Assembly (NCBI RefSeq): GCF_003086295.3
Contig: NC_092046.1
Span: forward strand, 110,029,363 to 110,093,362
Reading direction: 5' to 3'
Source: Arachis hypogaea
Lineage: Eukaryota > Streptophyta > Magnoliopsida > Fabales > Fabaceae
DNA: 64,000 nucleotides
In this document: positions 34,507-44,909 of the stretch, in pieces
Position numbering within the stretch: the stretch's first letter is position 1
How the letters are laid out: the number at the start of each line of letters is the position of its first letter
Position numbers and translations under genes: made by a program
The notes under the pieces: model-generated
What the model was told of the DNA's origin: nothing
What the model saw: only the letters and a program-made list of their open reading frames with translations
Database searches by the model: none

Positions 34507-34615
34507 GGAGTTAAATGCCAGGTTGCAGCCTGTTTGTGGCGTTTAACTTTGGTTTGTGACCTGTTTCTGGCATTTAACTTCAGAATAGGGCAAGAAGTTG
34601 GCGTTTGAACGCCAG
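34507..34615. repeat. Four palindrome units at 31-bp spacing in the LTR
   Basis: Starts at 34507, 34538, 34569 and 34600, each exactly 31 bp apart, for example GGCGTTTGAACGCC at 34600. The partner LTR has 42563, 42594, 42625 and 42656. GCGG LTRs elsewhere give 49339/49370/49401/49432, 57883/57914/57945/57976 and 60737/60768/60799/60830. Confidence 0.92.
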
Positions 34616-34988
34616 TTTGCTTCGTCAAAACTCGGGCAAAGCATGGACTATTATATATTGCTGGAAAGCCCTGGATGTCTACTTTCCAACGCAATTAAGA
34701 TTGCGCCAATTGGGTTCCTGTATCTCCAGAAAATCCATTTCGAGTGCAGGGAGGTCAGAATCCAACAGCATCTGTAGTTATTTTTCAGCCTCTGAATCAG
34801 ATTTTTGCTCAGGTCCCTCAATTTCAGCCAGAAAATACTTGAAATCATAGAAAAACACAAACTCATAGTAAAGTCCAGAAATGTGAATTTTTCACAAAAA
34901 CTAATAAAAATATAATAAAAATTAACTAAATCATACTAAAAACTACCTAAAAATAATGCAAAAAAGCGTATAAATTATCCGCTCATCA

Positions 34989-36160
34989 CAATACCAAACT
35001 TAAATTGTTGCTTGTCCCCAAGAAACTGAAAATCAAATAGGATAAAAAGAAGAGAATATACTATAAATTCCAAAATATCAATGAAACTTAGCTCCAATTA
35101 GTTGAGCGGGACTAGTAGCTTTTTGCCTTTGAACAGTTTTGGTATCTCACTTTATCCTTTGAAGTTCAGAATGACTGGCATCTACAGGAACTCAGAATTT
35201 AGATAGTGTTATTGATTCTCCTAGTTCAGTATGTTGATTCTTGAACACAGCTACTTTATGAGTCTTGGCCGTGACCCTAAGCACTTTGTTTTCCAGTATT
35301 ACCACCAGATACATAAATGCCACAGACACATAACTGGGTGAACCTTTTCAGATTGTGACTCAGCTTTGCTAGAGTCCCCAATTAGAGGTGTCCAGGGTTC
35401 TTAAGCACACTCTTTTTTGCTTTGGATCACGACTTTAACCGCTCAGTCTCAAGCTTTTCACTTGACACCTTCACGCCACAAGCACATGGTTAGGGACAGC
35501 TTGGTTTAGCCGCTTAGGCCAGGATTTTATTCCTTTGGGCCCTCCTATCCATTAATGCTCAAAGCCATGGATCCTTTTTTATTTTACCCTTGCCTTTTGG
35601 TTTAAAGGGTTACTGGCTTTTTGCTTTTGTCTTTTGGTTTAAAGAGCTATTGGCTTTTTCTGCTTGCTTTTTCTTTTTCTTTCTTTTTCTTTTATTTTCG
35701 CCAAATTTTTTTTATATTTTTTTTCGCAAGCCTTGTTATTCACTGCTTTTTCCTGCTTCAAGAATCAATTTTATGATTTTTTAGATTATCAATAACATTT
35801 CTCTTTTTCATCATTCTTTCAAGAGCCAACAAATTTAACATTCATAAACCCCACTTATAAAAAATATGTACTGTTCAAGCATTCATTCAGAAAACAAAAA
35901 GTATTGCCACCACATCAATATAATTAAACTAATTTCAAGATAAAAATTAAAATTCATGTACTTCTTGTTCTTTTGTAATTAGGAACATTTTTCATTTAAG
36001 AAAGGTGAAGGATTTATGGGTCATTCATAACTTTAAGGCATAGACATTAGACACTAATGATCATGTAGTAACGACACAAAACATAGTCAAACATAAAGCT
36101 CAAAATCGAAAACAGAAAAATAAATAGACAAGGAGATTAAGGAATGGGTCTACCTTAGTG
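34989..36160 (-). other. 3' noncoding region of the integrase-less GCGG element
   Basis: Conserved with 14404-15519 and 49820-50940. It includes a T-rich tract around 35670-35730. No coding frame. Confidence 0.6.
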
Positions 36161-36389
36161 AGGGTGGCGTCTTCTTCCTCTTGAAGAACCAATGGTGCTC
36201 TTGAGCTCCTCTATGTCTCTTCTTTGCCTTTGTTGCTCCTCCCTCATGGATATTTGATCTGCAGTCAAATGCTCTACCACTGATCTATGGACCCTTGAGA
36301 TGAACCTCTCCATCTCTCAAGACTCGGGGGTAGAAGCAACTGCCTTCCTTTTCCTCTTTCTAGAGGTTTCTCCGGCCTTAGGTGCCATA
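36161..36389 (-). pseudogene. Remnant of the third ORF with internal replacement
   Basis: The minus strand begins MAPKAGETSRKRKRKAVAST at 36389, runs into a TGA where relatives have TGG (SESW), then MERFISR. About 230 bp present in the copy at 15520-15949 are missing and replaced by a tRNA-derived stretch (36253-36294). The C-terminal charged tail then resumes. The product cannot be made. Confidence 0.55.
36253..36294 (-). pseudogene. tRNA-Cys(GCA) 5' half used as filler DNA
   Basis: The minus strand reads GGGTCCATAGATCAGTGGTA, then GAGCATTTGACTGCAGATCA, then AA. This is the acceptor 5' strand, D arm, and anticodon arm with loop CTGCAGA (anticodon GCA) of a plant tRNA-Cys, ending right after the anticodon stem. 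One difference from the tRNA I remember is GATC for GCTC in the D stem. The T arm and 3' acceptor are absent, so it is not a tRNA gene. It sits exactly at a deletion junction of the third-ORF remnant and is missing from the other copies. Confidence 0.85.
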
Positions 36390-36613
36390 AATGGTTATGG
36401 AAAAACAAAAAGCAACGCTTTTTTCCACACCAAACTTAAAAGGTTTGCTCGTCCTTGAGCAAAAGAAGAAAGAAGGGAGTAGAAGGAGAAGTGGAGGAGA
36501 TGGAGGTGGGTTTGAGAGGGGAATAACTTGAATTTGAATGGTAAGATAGGTGGGGATCCTGTGGGGTTCACAGATCCTGAGGGGTCAAGAACTTCTCATC
36601 CCTGCTCCATTTA

Positions 36614-36846
36614 GGCGTGTAAAACACCCTTATAGTGCAATTCTGGCATTAAACGCCAGGCTGCAGCCTATTTCTGGCATTTAACGCCAACTTTTCTTCC
36701 CTTTTTGGCGTTTTACGCCAACTTGGTGCTCTGTTCTGGCGTTAAACGCCAGCTTGTTGCTTCTTTCTAGCGTTAAACGCCCAGAATGGTGCCAGACAGG
36801 GCATTTAACGCCCATTCTGCTACTCTTACTGGCGTTTAAACGCCAG
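36614..36846. repeat. Eight-unit, exactly 31-bp-periodic palindrome array
   Basis: Units start at 36614, 36645, 36676, 36707, 36738, 36769, 36800 and 36831. Core GGCGTTTAACGCC with variants (GGCATTAAACGCC, GGCGTTTTACGCC, GGCGTTTAAACGCC). Linkers differ between units. Lies between pol and the third-ORF remnant. Confidence 0.95.
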
Positions 36847-37051
36847 CAAGTTTGTCCTCCAGGGTGTGCTATTTCTGATGCTGTTTTTTATTCTACTTTA
36901 ATTCTGTAGATGTTTTTATGACTCCACATGATCATCAACCTAAAGAAAACATAAAATAACAATGGAAAATAAAATGAAAAAGTAATTAACATAGATAAAT
37001 AAGATTGGGTTTCCTCCCAATAAGCACTTCTTTACTGTCAATAGCTTGACA

Positions 37052-38635
37052 TTACTGAGCCTTATAGTTTGCAATGTCTGTAAACCACAGAGCTTCTTGA
37101 ATAGCAAACAATTTCTCATCCAAAAAGGTTTCAGAAATCTCAGTAGGAGGGAGGGACGCTCCTGCTACTGGTTCTATCCGGGACAGGTGATCATCTACTT
37201 GATTCTCTATCCCTTTTCTGTCTCTTATTTCTTTATCAAACTCTTGCAGAAGCAACACCCATCTTATGAGTTTGGGTTTTGAATCCTGCTTTGTGAGGAG
37301 ATATTTTAGAGTAGCATGGTCAGTGTACACAATCACTTTTGATCCAACTAAGTAAGATCTAAACTTGTCAATGGCATAAACCACTGCAAGCAATTCCTTT
37401 TTTGTGGTTGTGTAATTCTTCTGTGCGTCATTTAAAACACGGCTGACATAGTAAATGACGTGCAGAAGCTTGTTATGCCCCTGTCCCAATACTGCACCAA
37501 TGGCATGGTCACTAGCATCACCCATTAGTTTGAATGGTAATGTCCAGTCTGGTGCAGAAATAACTGGTGCTGTGACCAGCTTAGCTTTCAGAGTTTCAAA
37601 CGCCTGCAGACACTCTGTGTCAAACACAAATGGTGTGTCAGCAGCTAGCAGATTGCTCAGACGTTTTGCAATTTTTGAAAAATCCTTTATAAACATCCTA
37701 TAGAATCCTGCATGCACCAGAAAGCTTCTGATTGCCTTAACATTGGCAGGTGGTGGTAATTTTTCAATTACCTCTACTTTAGCTTTATCCACCTCTATTC
37801 CCTTGATTGAAATTTTATGCCCAAGGACAATTCCTTCAGTCACCATAAAGTGACATTTTTCCCAGTTTAAAACTAGGTTGGTCTCTTGGCACCTTTTCAG
37901 AACAAGTGCTAAATGGTCAAGGCAGGAGCTGAATGAGTCTCCAAATATTGAGAAGTCATCCATGAAGACTTCCAGAAATTTCTCTACCATATCAGAGAAG
38001 ATAGTGAGCATGCACCTCTGAAAGGTTGCAGGTGCATTGCACAGACCAAAAGGCATCTTTCTGTAGGCAAATACAGCAGAAGGACATGTGAATGCTGTTT
38101 TCTCTTGGTCTTGGGGATCTACTGCAATTTGGTTGTAACCTGAATAGCAATCCAAAAAGTAGTAATATTCATGACCTGCTAGTCTCTCTAGCATCTGGTC
38201 TATGAATGGTAAAGGAAAGTGATCCTTTCTGGTGGCTGTATTGAGCCTTCTGTAGTCAATACACATACGCCACCCTGTAACTATTCTTGTAGGAACCAGT
38301 TCATTCTTTTCATTATGAACCACTGTCATGCTTCTCTTCTTGGGGACAACATGGACAGGGCTCACCTAGGGGCTATCAGAAATAGGATAAATAATCCCAG
38401 CCTCCAGTAACTTAGTGACCTCTTTCTGCACCACCTCCTTCATGGCTGGATTTAGCCGCCTCTGTGGTTGAACCACTGGCTTAGCATCATCCTCCAATAG
38501 GATCTTGTGCATGCATCTTGCTGGGCTAATGCCCTTAAGATCACTTATGGACCACCCAAGAGCTGTCTTGTGTGTCCTTAGCACCTGAATTAGTGCTTTC
38601 TCTTCCTTTGGATTTAAAGCAGAGCTTATGATCAC
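37052..38635 (-). pseudogene. Reverse transcriptase and RNase H, integrase deleted
   Basis: Begins in the linker (ALNPKEEKALIQVLRTHKTA), then YPISDSP and a TAG where the homologous copy has Trp. From 38365 it is open for 437 codons: RT motifs [47 protein letters not shown] and catalytic FMDDFS, then RNase H starting near [19 protein letters not shown] and [18 protein letters not shown]. In this RNase H the first catalytic-region Asp ([12 protein letters not shown]) is kept. The frame ends [17 protein letters not shown] at a join to the 3' noncoding region; no integrase follows. RT copies element RNA to cDNA in the particle. Confidence 0.92.
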
Positions 38636-39500
38636 CGGAAAAGTGTCACCTTCTCCCAGAAATGCATATTTAAGGGATGGTAGTAGTGGTTTGAGCTTGG
38701 GTTTAGGAGGCTACTCCTCTTCTTGAGGAATTTTTAGAGGTTCTTTTATTTCCTCTGGTTCCTCCAGATCAGGCTGAACATCTTTAAAAATGTCCTCTAG
38801 CTCTGATTCGAGACTCTCAGTCATATTAACCTCTTCCACCAGAGAGTCAATAATATCAACACTCATGCAGTCGTTTGGGGTGTCTGGATGCTGCATAGCT
38901 TTGACAACATTCAACTTAAACTCATCCTCATTGACTCTCAGGGTTAATTCCCCTTTTTGGACGTCAATGAGGGTTCGTCCAGTTGCTAGGAAAGGTCTTC
39001 CTAGAATGAGAGTTGCACTCTTGTGCTCCTCTATTTCCAGCACTACAAAGTCTGTGGGAAAGGCAAATGGCCCTACCTTGACAATCATGTCCTCAATTAT
39101 GCCTGATGGATATTTAATGGAGTCATCAGCAAGTTGGAGGCATATTCGGGTTGGTTTAACTTCTTCAGTCAAGCCAAGCTTTCTGATAGTGGATGCAGGT
39201 ATTAGGTTGATACTTGCCCCAAGATCACATAGAGCTTTCTTAGTACAAGTACCCTCTAATGTGCATGGTATCATAAAGCTTCCTAGATCTTTAAGCTTCT
39301 CTGGTAAGCTCTTTAAAATGACTGCACTACATTCTTCAGTGAGGAAAACTTTTTCAGTTTCTCTCCAATCCTTCTTATGACTTAAGGTCTCTTTCATGAA
39401 CTTAGCATAAGAGGGTATTTGCTCAAGTGCCTCTGCAAACAGAATCTTGATTTCAAGAGTCTTGAGATAGTCTGCAAAGCAGGCAAATTGTTTATCCTGT
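38636..39500 (-). pseudogene. Aspartic protease, integrase-less GCGG element
   Basis: Open from 39397 (MKETLSHKKDWRETEKVFLT) through the active site CDLGASINLIPASTIRKLG and the ILGRPFLATGRTLIDVQKGE block to EEE and a TAG at 38711 where the other copy has Gln. Another stop lies upstream near 39500 before DKQFACFADYLKTLEIKI. Protease, RT and RNase H share one frame, as expected of a Pol polyprotein. Confidence 0.9.
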
Positions 39501-40752
39501 TATGCTTGGTGGAGTTTCTGAGGATAAGGCATCTTGGCTTTATACTCTTCAACCTTAGTTGCTGCAGGTTTATTTCCTACAGAGGCAGGTTGAGAAGCCC
39601 TCTTGAGAGAGTTATTATCAGCACTTGCAGGTGTCTGATCCCTCACTGGCATTTGAACGCCAGAACTGGACATAGATTGGGTGTTTAACGCCAGTTTTTC
39701 ACCCTTTTCTGGTGTTTGAACGCCAGACTTATTCCTCTATGGGCTCTTATTGTCCTCAGAGGGATTTTGGGTAGCAGGTTGCTCATCCTCTGTCAGCTGT
39801 TCTTTTCTTGGCTTTCTGCTACTTCGAGTTGAGGTATTTAATGTTTTTCCACTTCTTAATTGAACTACTTGGCACTCCTCTGTTATCTGTTTTGATAACT
39901 GTTGTTTTGTCTGATTCAATTGTGATTCTATATTCTTGTTAGCATTTTTGGTTTCTTGTAGCATCTCCTTAAATTTTGCTAACTGCCTTGTTATAGAAGA
40001 TAGTTGCTGATTGAGTTCAGCAACTTGTTCCTGAGGACTAAAGTCAGTTGATACTGCCTTAGCTTCTTCTTTCATGGAGGACTCATTACTTATGTACAGA
40101 TGCTGATTTCTAACAATTATATCGATAAGCTCTTGAGCCTCTTCAATGTTCTTTCTCATGTGTATAGATCCACCAGCTGAGTGGTCTAGAGATACCTGAG
40201 CTTTTTTTGTAAGCCCGTAGTAGAAGATGTCTAACTGCACCCACTCTGAAAATATTTCAGAGGGGCATTTCCTTAGCATCCCTCTGTACCTCTCCCAGGC
40301 AATATAAAGGGATTTATCATCCTCTTGTTTAAAGCCTTGGATGTCCAGCCTTAGCTGTGTCATCTTTTTTGATGGGAAATATTGATTCAGGAATTTGTCT
40401 GATAACTGTTTCCATGTTCTTATGCTTGCAGTAGGTTGGTTATTTAACCACCTCTTAGCTTGATCTTTTACAGCAAATGGAAACAGTAATAATCTGTAGA
40501 TATCTTGATCTACTTCCTTGTCACGTACTGTGTCAGCAATTCGCAAGAACTGTGCCAGAAACTCAGTAGGTTCTTCCTGTGGAAGATCAAAATACTGGCA
40601 ATTTTGCTGCACCATGACAATGAGCTGAGGATTTAGCTCAAAACTACTTGCTTTGATGGGAGGTATACAAATGCTGCTTCCATATGCAGCAGTAATGGGG
40701 TTAGCATATGATCCCAGAGTCCTTCTGAATTGTTCATTTCCATTTAGGTCTA
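39501..40752 (-). pseudogene. Gag of the integrase-less GCGG element
   Basis: The start codon position reads ATA instead of ATG (near 40752; the homologous copy has ATG). From MVQQNCQYFDLPQEEPTEFL (40615) it is open for 292 codons to 39737, covering the gag core (FPFAVKDQAKRWLNNQPTAS, CPSEIFSEWVQLDIFYYGL, LDHSAGGSIHMRK) and a coiled-coil-like region (ELNQQLSSITRQLAKFKEML). Beyond the stop come the palindrome-encoded repeats and the SRKRA-type linker to protease. Confidence 0.88.
39648..39726. repeat. Palindrome units inside gag, three copies
   Basis: Starts at 39648, 39680 and 39711 (spacing 32 then 31). Cores GGCATTTGAACGCC, GGTGTTTAACGCC and GGTGTTTGAACGCC. Same location in gag as the five-unit array at 56012-56151. 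Confidence 0.88.
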
Positions 40753-41474
40753 TAATGGAGAAAAGGGAATTGATATGAATTGCAAATAAAATATATTTTT
40801 ATTTTTATTTTATTTAAGTTGAAACACATCGAATAATTAAAAATAATAAGATAAAATAAAATAATTAGAAATAAAAATATAAATTTCGAAAACTAAGAGA
40901 AAAATAAATTTGAAAACTAAAATAATTACTTAATTAAGAAGATTTGAAAAACTTTGGATATGATTTTTGAAAAAGATTTTGAATTTCGAAATTTCAAAAC
41001 TAAGATAAGATAGAATAAAAAGTTTTAAAATAAAAATCCGAATTTTTAAAGGAAAATTCGAAAATTAATTAAAATAAAGAGAAAAGATATTTTTGAATTT
41101 AATGAAGAAAGAGAAAAACAGTAAAAATGACACCAAACTTAAATTTTTAGATCAAAACAAAGGAAACAAACAGGAAAACTTTGAATATCACGATGAACGC
41201 CAAGAACAACTTTTGAAAAAAATTTTTTTTTTAAGAAAACAAAAACACAAAGGACACCAAACTTAAAATATGAAACTAAACTCAAATAGAAAAACTCAAT
41301 TATTAGTTTATAAAAATTTTCGAAAAAATTTGAAAAAGAAAATAAGTATTTAAAAAAAAGTTTTAACCAAAAACAATAATAGAAGACGCAATTTTAGTGA
41401 CTCTAAACAAAAAAGGATAAATTTTTCCTAATCTAAGCAACAAAATAAACCGTCAGTTGTCCAAAATCGAACAA
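40753..41474 (-). other. AT-rich 5' leader, integrase-less GCGG element
   Basis: A-rich untranslated leader between primer binding site and gag, with CACCAAACTTAAA motifs near 41131 and 41259. Shorter than the leader at 18886-20859. No conserved frame. Confidence 0.55.
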
Positions 41475-41492
41475 TCCCTGGCAACGGCACCA
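41475..41492 (-). other. Primer binding site, integrase-less GCGG element
   Basis: TCCCTGGCAACGGCACCA on the + strand: tRNA-Asp type with two changes, 6 bp from the LTR at 41499. Confidence 0.86.
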
Positions 41493-41498
41493 AAAATT

Positions 41499-43046
41499 TG
41501 GTGCATGAATTGTAAATCACACTTTTCACAACTCGTACCACTAACCAGTAAGTGCACTGGGTTGTCCAAGTAATACCTTACGTGAGTAAGGGTTGATCCC
41601 ACGGAGATTGTCGGCTTGAAGCATGCAATGGTTATTTTGTAATTCTTTGTCAGGAAATTAACAATAAAAATGGTTGGGTTTATGAAAAGTAATTAACATA
41701 AAATAAATAATACTTGTTATGCAGTAATGGAGAACAGATTGAGGTTTTGGAGATGCTCTGTCTTATGAATCTATGCTTTCCTACTGTCTTCTCCTTCACA
41801 CACGCAGGTCTCCTTCCATGGCAAGCTGTATGCTGGTGGATCACCGTTGTCAATGGCTACCATCCATCCTCTCAGTGAAAATGGTCCAAATGCGCTGTCA
41901 CCGCACATCTAATCATCTTTTGGTTCTCACTCATGTTGGAATAGAATCCGTTGGTTCTTTTGCGTTTGTCACTACGCTCAACACTCGTGAGTTTGAAGCT
42001 CGTCACAGTCATCCCTTCCCAGATCCGATTCAGAATACCACAGATAAGGTTTAGACTTTTTGGATCTCAGGAATGGCCGCCAATAATTCTAGCCTATACC
42101 ACGAAGACTCTGATCATGAACCAGGAGGCTAAGAGATACACACTGAAGCTAGTGCAGATAGAACGAAGGTGGTTGTTAGGTACGCGTTCATAGGTAAGAA
42201 TGGTGATGAGTGTCACGGATCATCACATTCATCATGTTGAAGTGCGAGTGAATATCTTAGAATAGAAATACGCGTGATTGAATGAAAAACAGTAGTAATT
42301 ACATTAATTCATCAAAACACAGCAGAGCTCCTCACCCCCAACCATGGAGTTTAGAGACTCATGCCGTAGAAGATACAAATTCAGATGTAAAATGTCATGA
42401 GGTACATAGTAAGTCTCTAAAAGTTGTTTTTATACTAAACTAGTAGCTAGGATTACAGAAAATAAGTAACTAAGTGCAGATAGTGCAGAAATCCACTTCC
42501 GGAGCCCACTTGGTGTGTGCTTGGGCTGAGCATTGAGCTTTACACGTGTAGAGGCTTCTCTTGGAGTTAAACGCCAGGTTGCAGCCTGTTTGTGCCGTTT
42601 AACTCTGGTTTGTGACCTGTTTCTGGCATTTAACTTCAGAATAGGGCAGGAAGTTGGCATTTGAATGCCAGTTTGCGTCCTCAAAACTCGGACAAAGTAT
42701 AGACTATTATATATTGCTGGAAAGTCCTGGATGGCTACTTTCCAACGCAATTGAGAGCGTGCCAGTTGGGTTTCTCTAGCTCCAAAAAATCCATTTCGAG
42801 TGCAGGGAGGTCAGAATCCAACAGCATCTGCAGTCATTTTTCAGCCTCTGAATCAGATTTTTGCTCAGGTCCCTCAATTTCAGCCAGAAAATACCCGAAA
42901 TCACAGAAAAATACACAAACTCATAGTAAAGTCGAGAAATGTGAATTTTGCATAAAGACTAATAAAAATATAATAAAAATTAACTAAATCATACTAAAAA
43001 CTACCTAAAAACAATGCCAAAAAGCGTATAAATTATCCGCTTATCA
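41499..43046 (-). repeat. 5' LTR of the integrase-less GCGG element
   Basis: TGGTGCATGAA to CCGCTTATCA on the + strand, next to the AGATG duplicate. One base change in the otherwise conserved CTCATCA end. Confidence 0.93.
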
Positions 43047-43364
43047 AGATGCAACCTTTGAATGCAACTATATGCTGAGATGTTTCTGTCTACTTGGTTA
43101 AAAGTAAATAGGTTCTCCAAGACAAACATAAATCAAATTCCACTAATTCAAATCACACAATAGAAGGCAAGTAAACTTGTGAGAAGACAGCTCATGAAAG
43201 CAGGGAACATAGAATCAAGCATTGAACCCTTACTAGTAGTGTATATGCACTCTAATCACTCAAGTGTCTAGGGTTGATCACTCCACTCTTCTCTAGTCAT
43301 CCTTTCTAAAACTTTGTTCTTCATCTAACCAATCAACAAATATTTAGTATACCAATGCAAACAT
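43047..43364 (-). other. AAC-family internal noncoding sequence
   Basis: Bridges the two insertions. Begins with the AGATG duplicate then CAACCTTTGAATGCAAC; no frame supported. Confidence 0.6.
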
Positions 43365-43380
43365 TGATGATATGTCATCA
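43365..43380 (+). repeat. LTR-terminal hairpin of the solo LTR
   Basis: Arm TGATGA, loop TATG, arm TCATCA: a perfect 6-bp stem starting at the first LTR base. Confidence 0.78.
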
Positions 43381-44901
43381 TGTCATGTTTTTCTATGCTT
43401 TTTCATACAAGAAATTTGTGATTAGTGCTTAAATATTGCATTCTTTGGTGCTTAAATATTATATTTCCTTGATCTTTTGATTTTATAAATTTTGTAGGAA
43501 ATAAGAAGAAAAATAAGTAAAAGAGCAAAAAATAAGCTAAAAAAAAGAAAAGAGAAATTTTGGGCACGCTTTGAAGATTGAGCACACTTTAGAACTTTAG
43601 GCTACGCTTTTAAAAGCGTGGCCCATGACCATGAAGCATTGGCATTAGCATTAATGCCTTATGCATGCATTATCATGAGTTAATAAATTAAAGCATGCAT
43701 GCATTTAATGCCACCATGAACCATGCATTATTAACATTGGCATTAATTATAAATGAATGAATGTTACATTAGCTTACTCATGCTAGTATACTTAGTGTCA
43801 TCATTAATTTATTCATGCATTCATTAAATGAATAGGCTTTACGTTACTTAGCATGACTAAGTGATATAGTATAGTTAAAATAAAGCCAATGCATGCATGA
43901 CTCATTTAATTGCTAATGCCAATGCCAAGTGAATTTATGCAATGGATGCTACGACATTATTAATAAAACAAATGAAAGCTAGCGTTCATGAAAGAAAAGG
44001 CCATAGCGCTGCGTTGGCTTTGATAACCGAGCGCTACTTAGGCCAAGGAAAAGCAACGCTCATCCAAGGAGTAAAAGGAAGCGTGGCATCAAGGCAGCAA
44101 AGGCTCTAGATCAAGGGCCAAGGGAGGAAGGCATGGAGCTAAGTTAACTTAGTTAACTGAACACTCAAGAGAGCAAGACAAAAGCATTGAGCTCAGTTAA
44201 CTAAGTTAACTTTATCGGGCTCTCCTCAAAGAAAATCAAAGTGCAACATTTGGAAAAGGCTTCAACAAGGGTTCAAACCAAGCACCCACGGGACCAAGAG
44301 AAGCACTTATGCAAGGAAAAATACACAAAACGCACTTACAAAGGTTCGAACTCAAGGCCTCACACTCAAAGGTGGAGCGCTACACAAGGAATATAAAGGG
44401 AGCTCAGTTAACTTTTCCTACTGAGCTCTACCTTTGTTTTCTTCACAAGGAAAATTGGAGCTGAATTGCTCCCACCAAGGATCGAAGAGAGGACCCTTCT
44501 ATGCGCACAAAGGAAAGCTCAGTTCACTTTCCTAACCGAGCACTACTCCCCCATGCACTCCAACAATGTGAACGGGCAAGGATCAAAGGGGGCAGCAACA
44601 AGGAAGGCTTGATGCGCACAAATTGGCACGCCACAAGTAAATAAAGAGCTCGGTTCACTTAATCAACTGAGCCGTTCCCTGGGAGTAGCACCCATGGTCG
44701 AAAATTCAATTAAAAATCAAATTGGATTCAATTCTTCACCAATTGAACCAAGGCCAACTGGACCCATCTCTCTTCAAATCGAAAGCAAGCAAAGCCCACA
44801 TCATCACTCAAAGGCACAAGAACAAGTTAGAATAGGAATTTCATTTAAATTTTAATTTGTTTTTAATTTCAATTTCATTTTGATTTTCACTTTGTAAAGC
44901 C

Positions 44902-44909
44902 TATATAAG
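44902..44909 (+). promoter_or_regulatory. TATA box of the solo LTR
   Basis: TATATAAG, followed about 35-45 bp later by sequence that resembles a plant 5' UTR (GGAGGCTAGCTCTACTAGAG). Good candidate for the U3/R border. Confidence 0.55.

Larger units (their letters stand above)
33443..34988 (-). repeat. 3' LTR of the integrase-less GCGG element
   Basis: TGGTGCACGAA to CCGCTCATCA on the + strand, followed by CAATACCAAACTTAAATT. Nearly the same length as its partner. Confidence 0.94.
33443..43046 (-). mobile_element. GCGG-family retrotransposon lacking integrase
   Basis: 9.6 kb with LTRs at 33443-34988 and 41499-43046 (1546 and 1548 bp), primer binding site at 41475-41492, and AGATG duplicates at 33438-33442 and 43047-43051. 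It has gag, protease, RT and RNase H, then the sequence jumps to the 3' noncoding region. The integrase present in the copy at 48244-61220 is missing. Stops in gag-pol, a changed gag start codon and a tRNA-derived filler show it is defective. Confidence 0.94.

Noticed and set aside
36253..36294. A tRNA-Cys gene
   Set aside because: Only the 5' half is present; T arm, 3' acceptor strand and terminator are missing.
36614..36846. CRISPR-like look of repeats with regular spacing
   Set aside because: The repeats are 13-16-bp palindromes in a plant retrotransposon with diverged units, spacers of 15-18 bp and no cas genes; it is a tandem 31-bp repeat.
38790..39380. 196-codon + strand ORF
   Set aside because: Antisense shadow of the protease frame; no family match.
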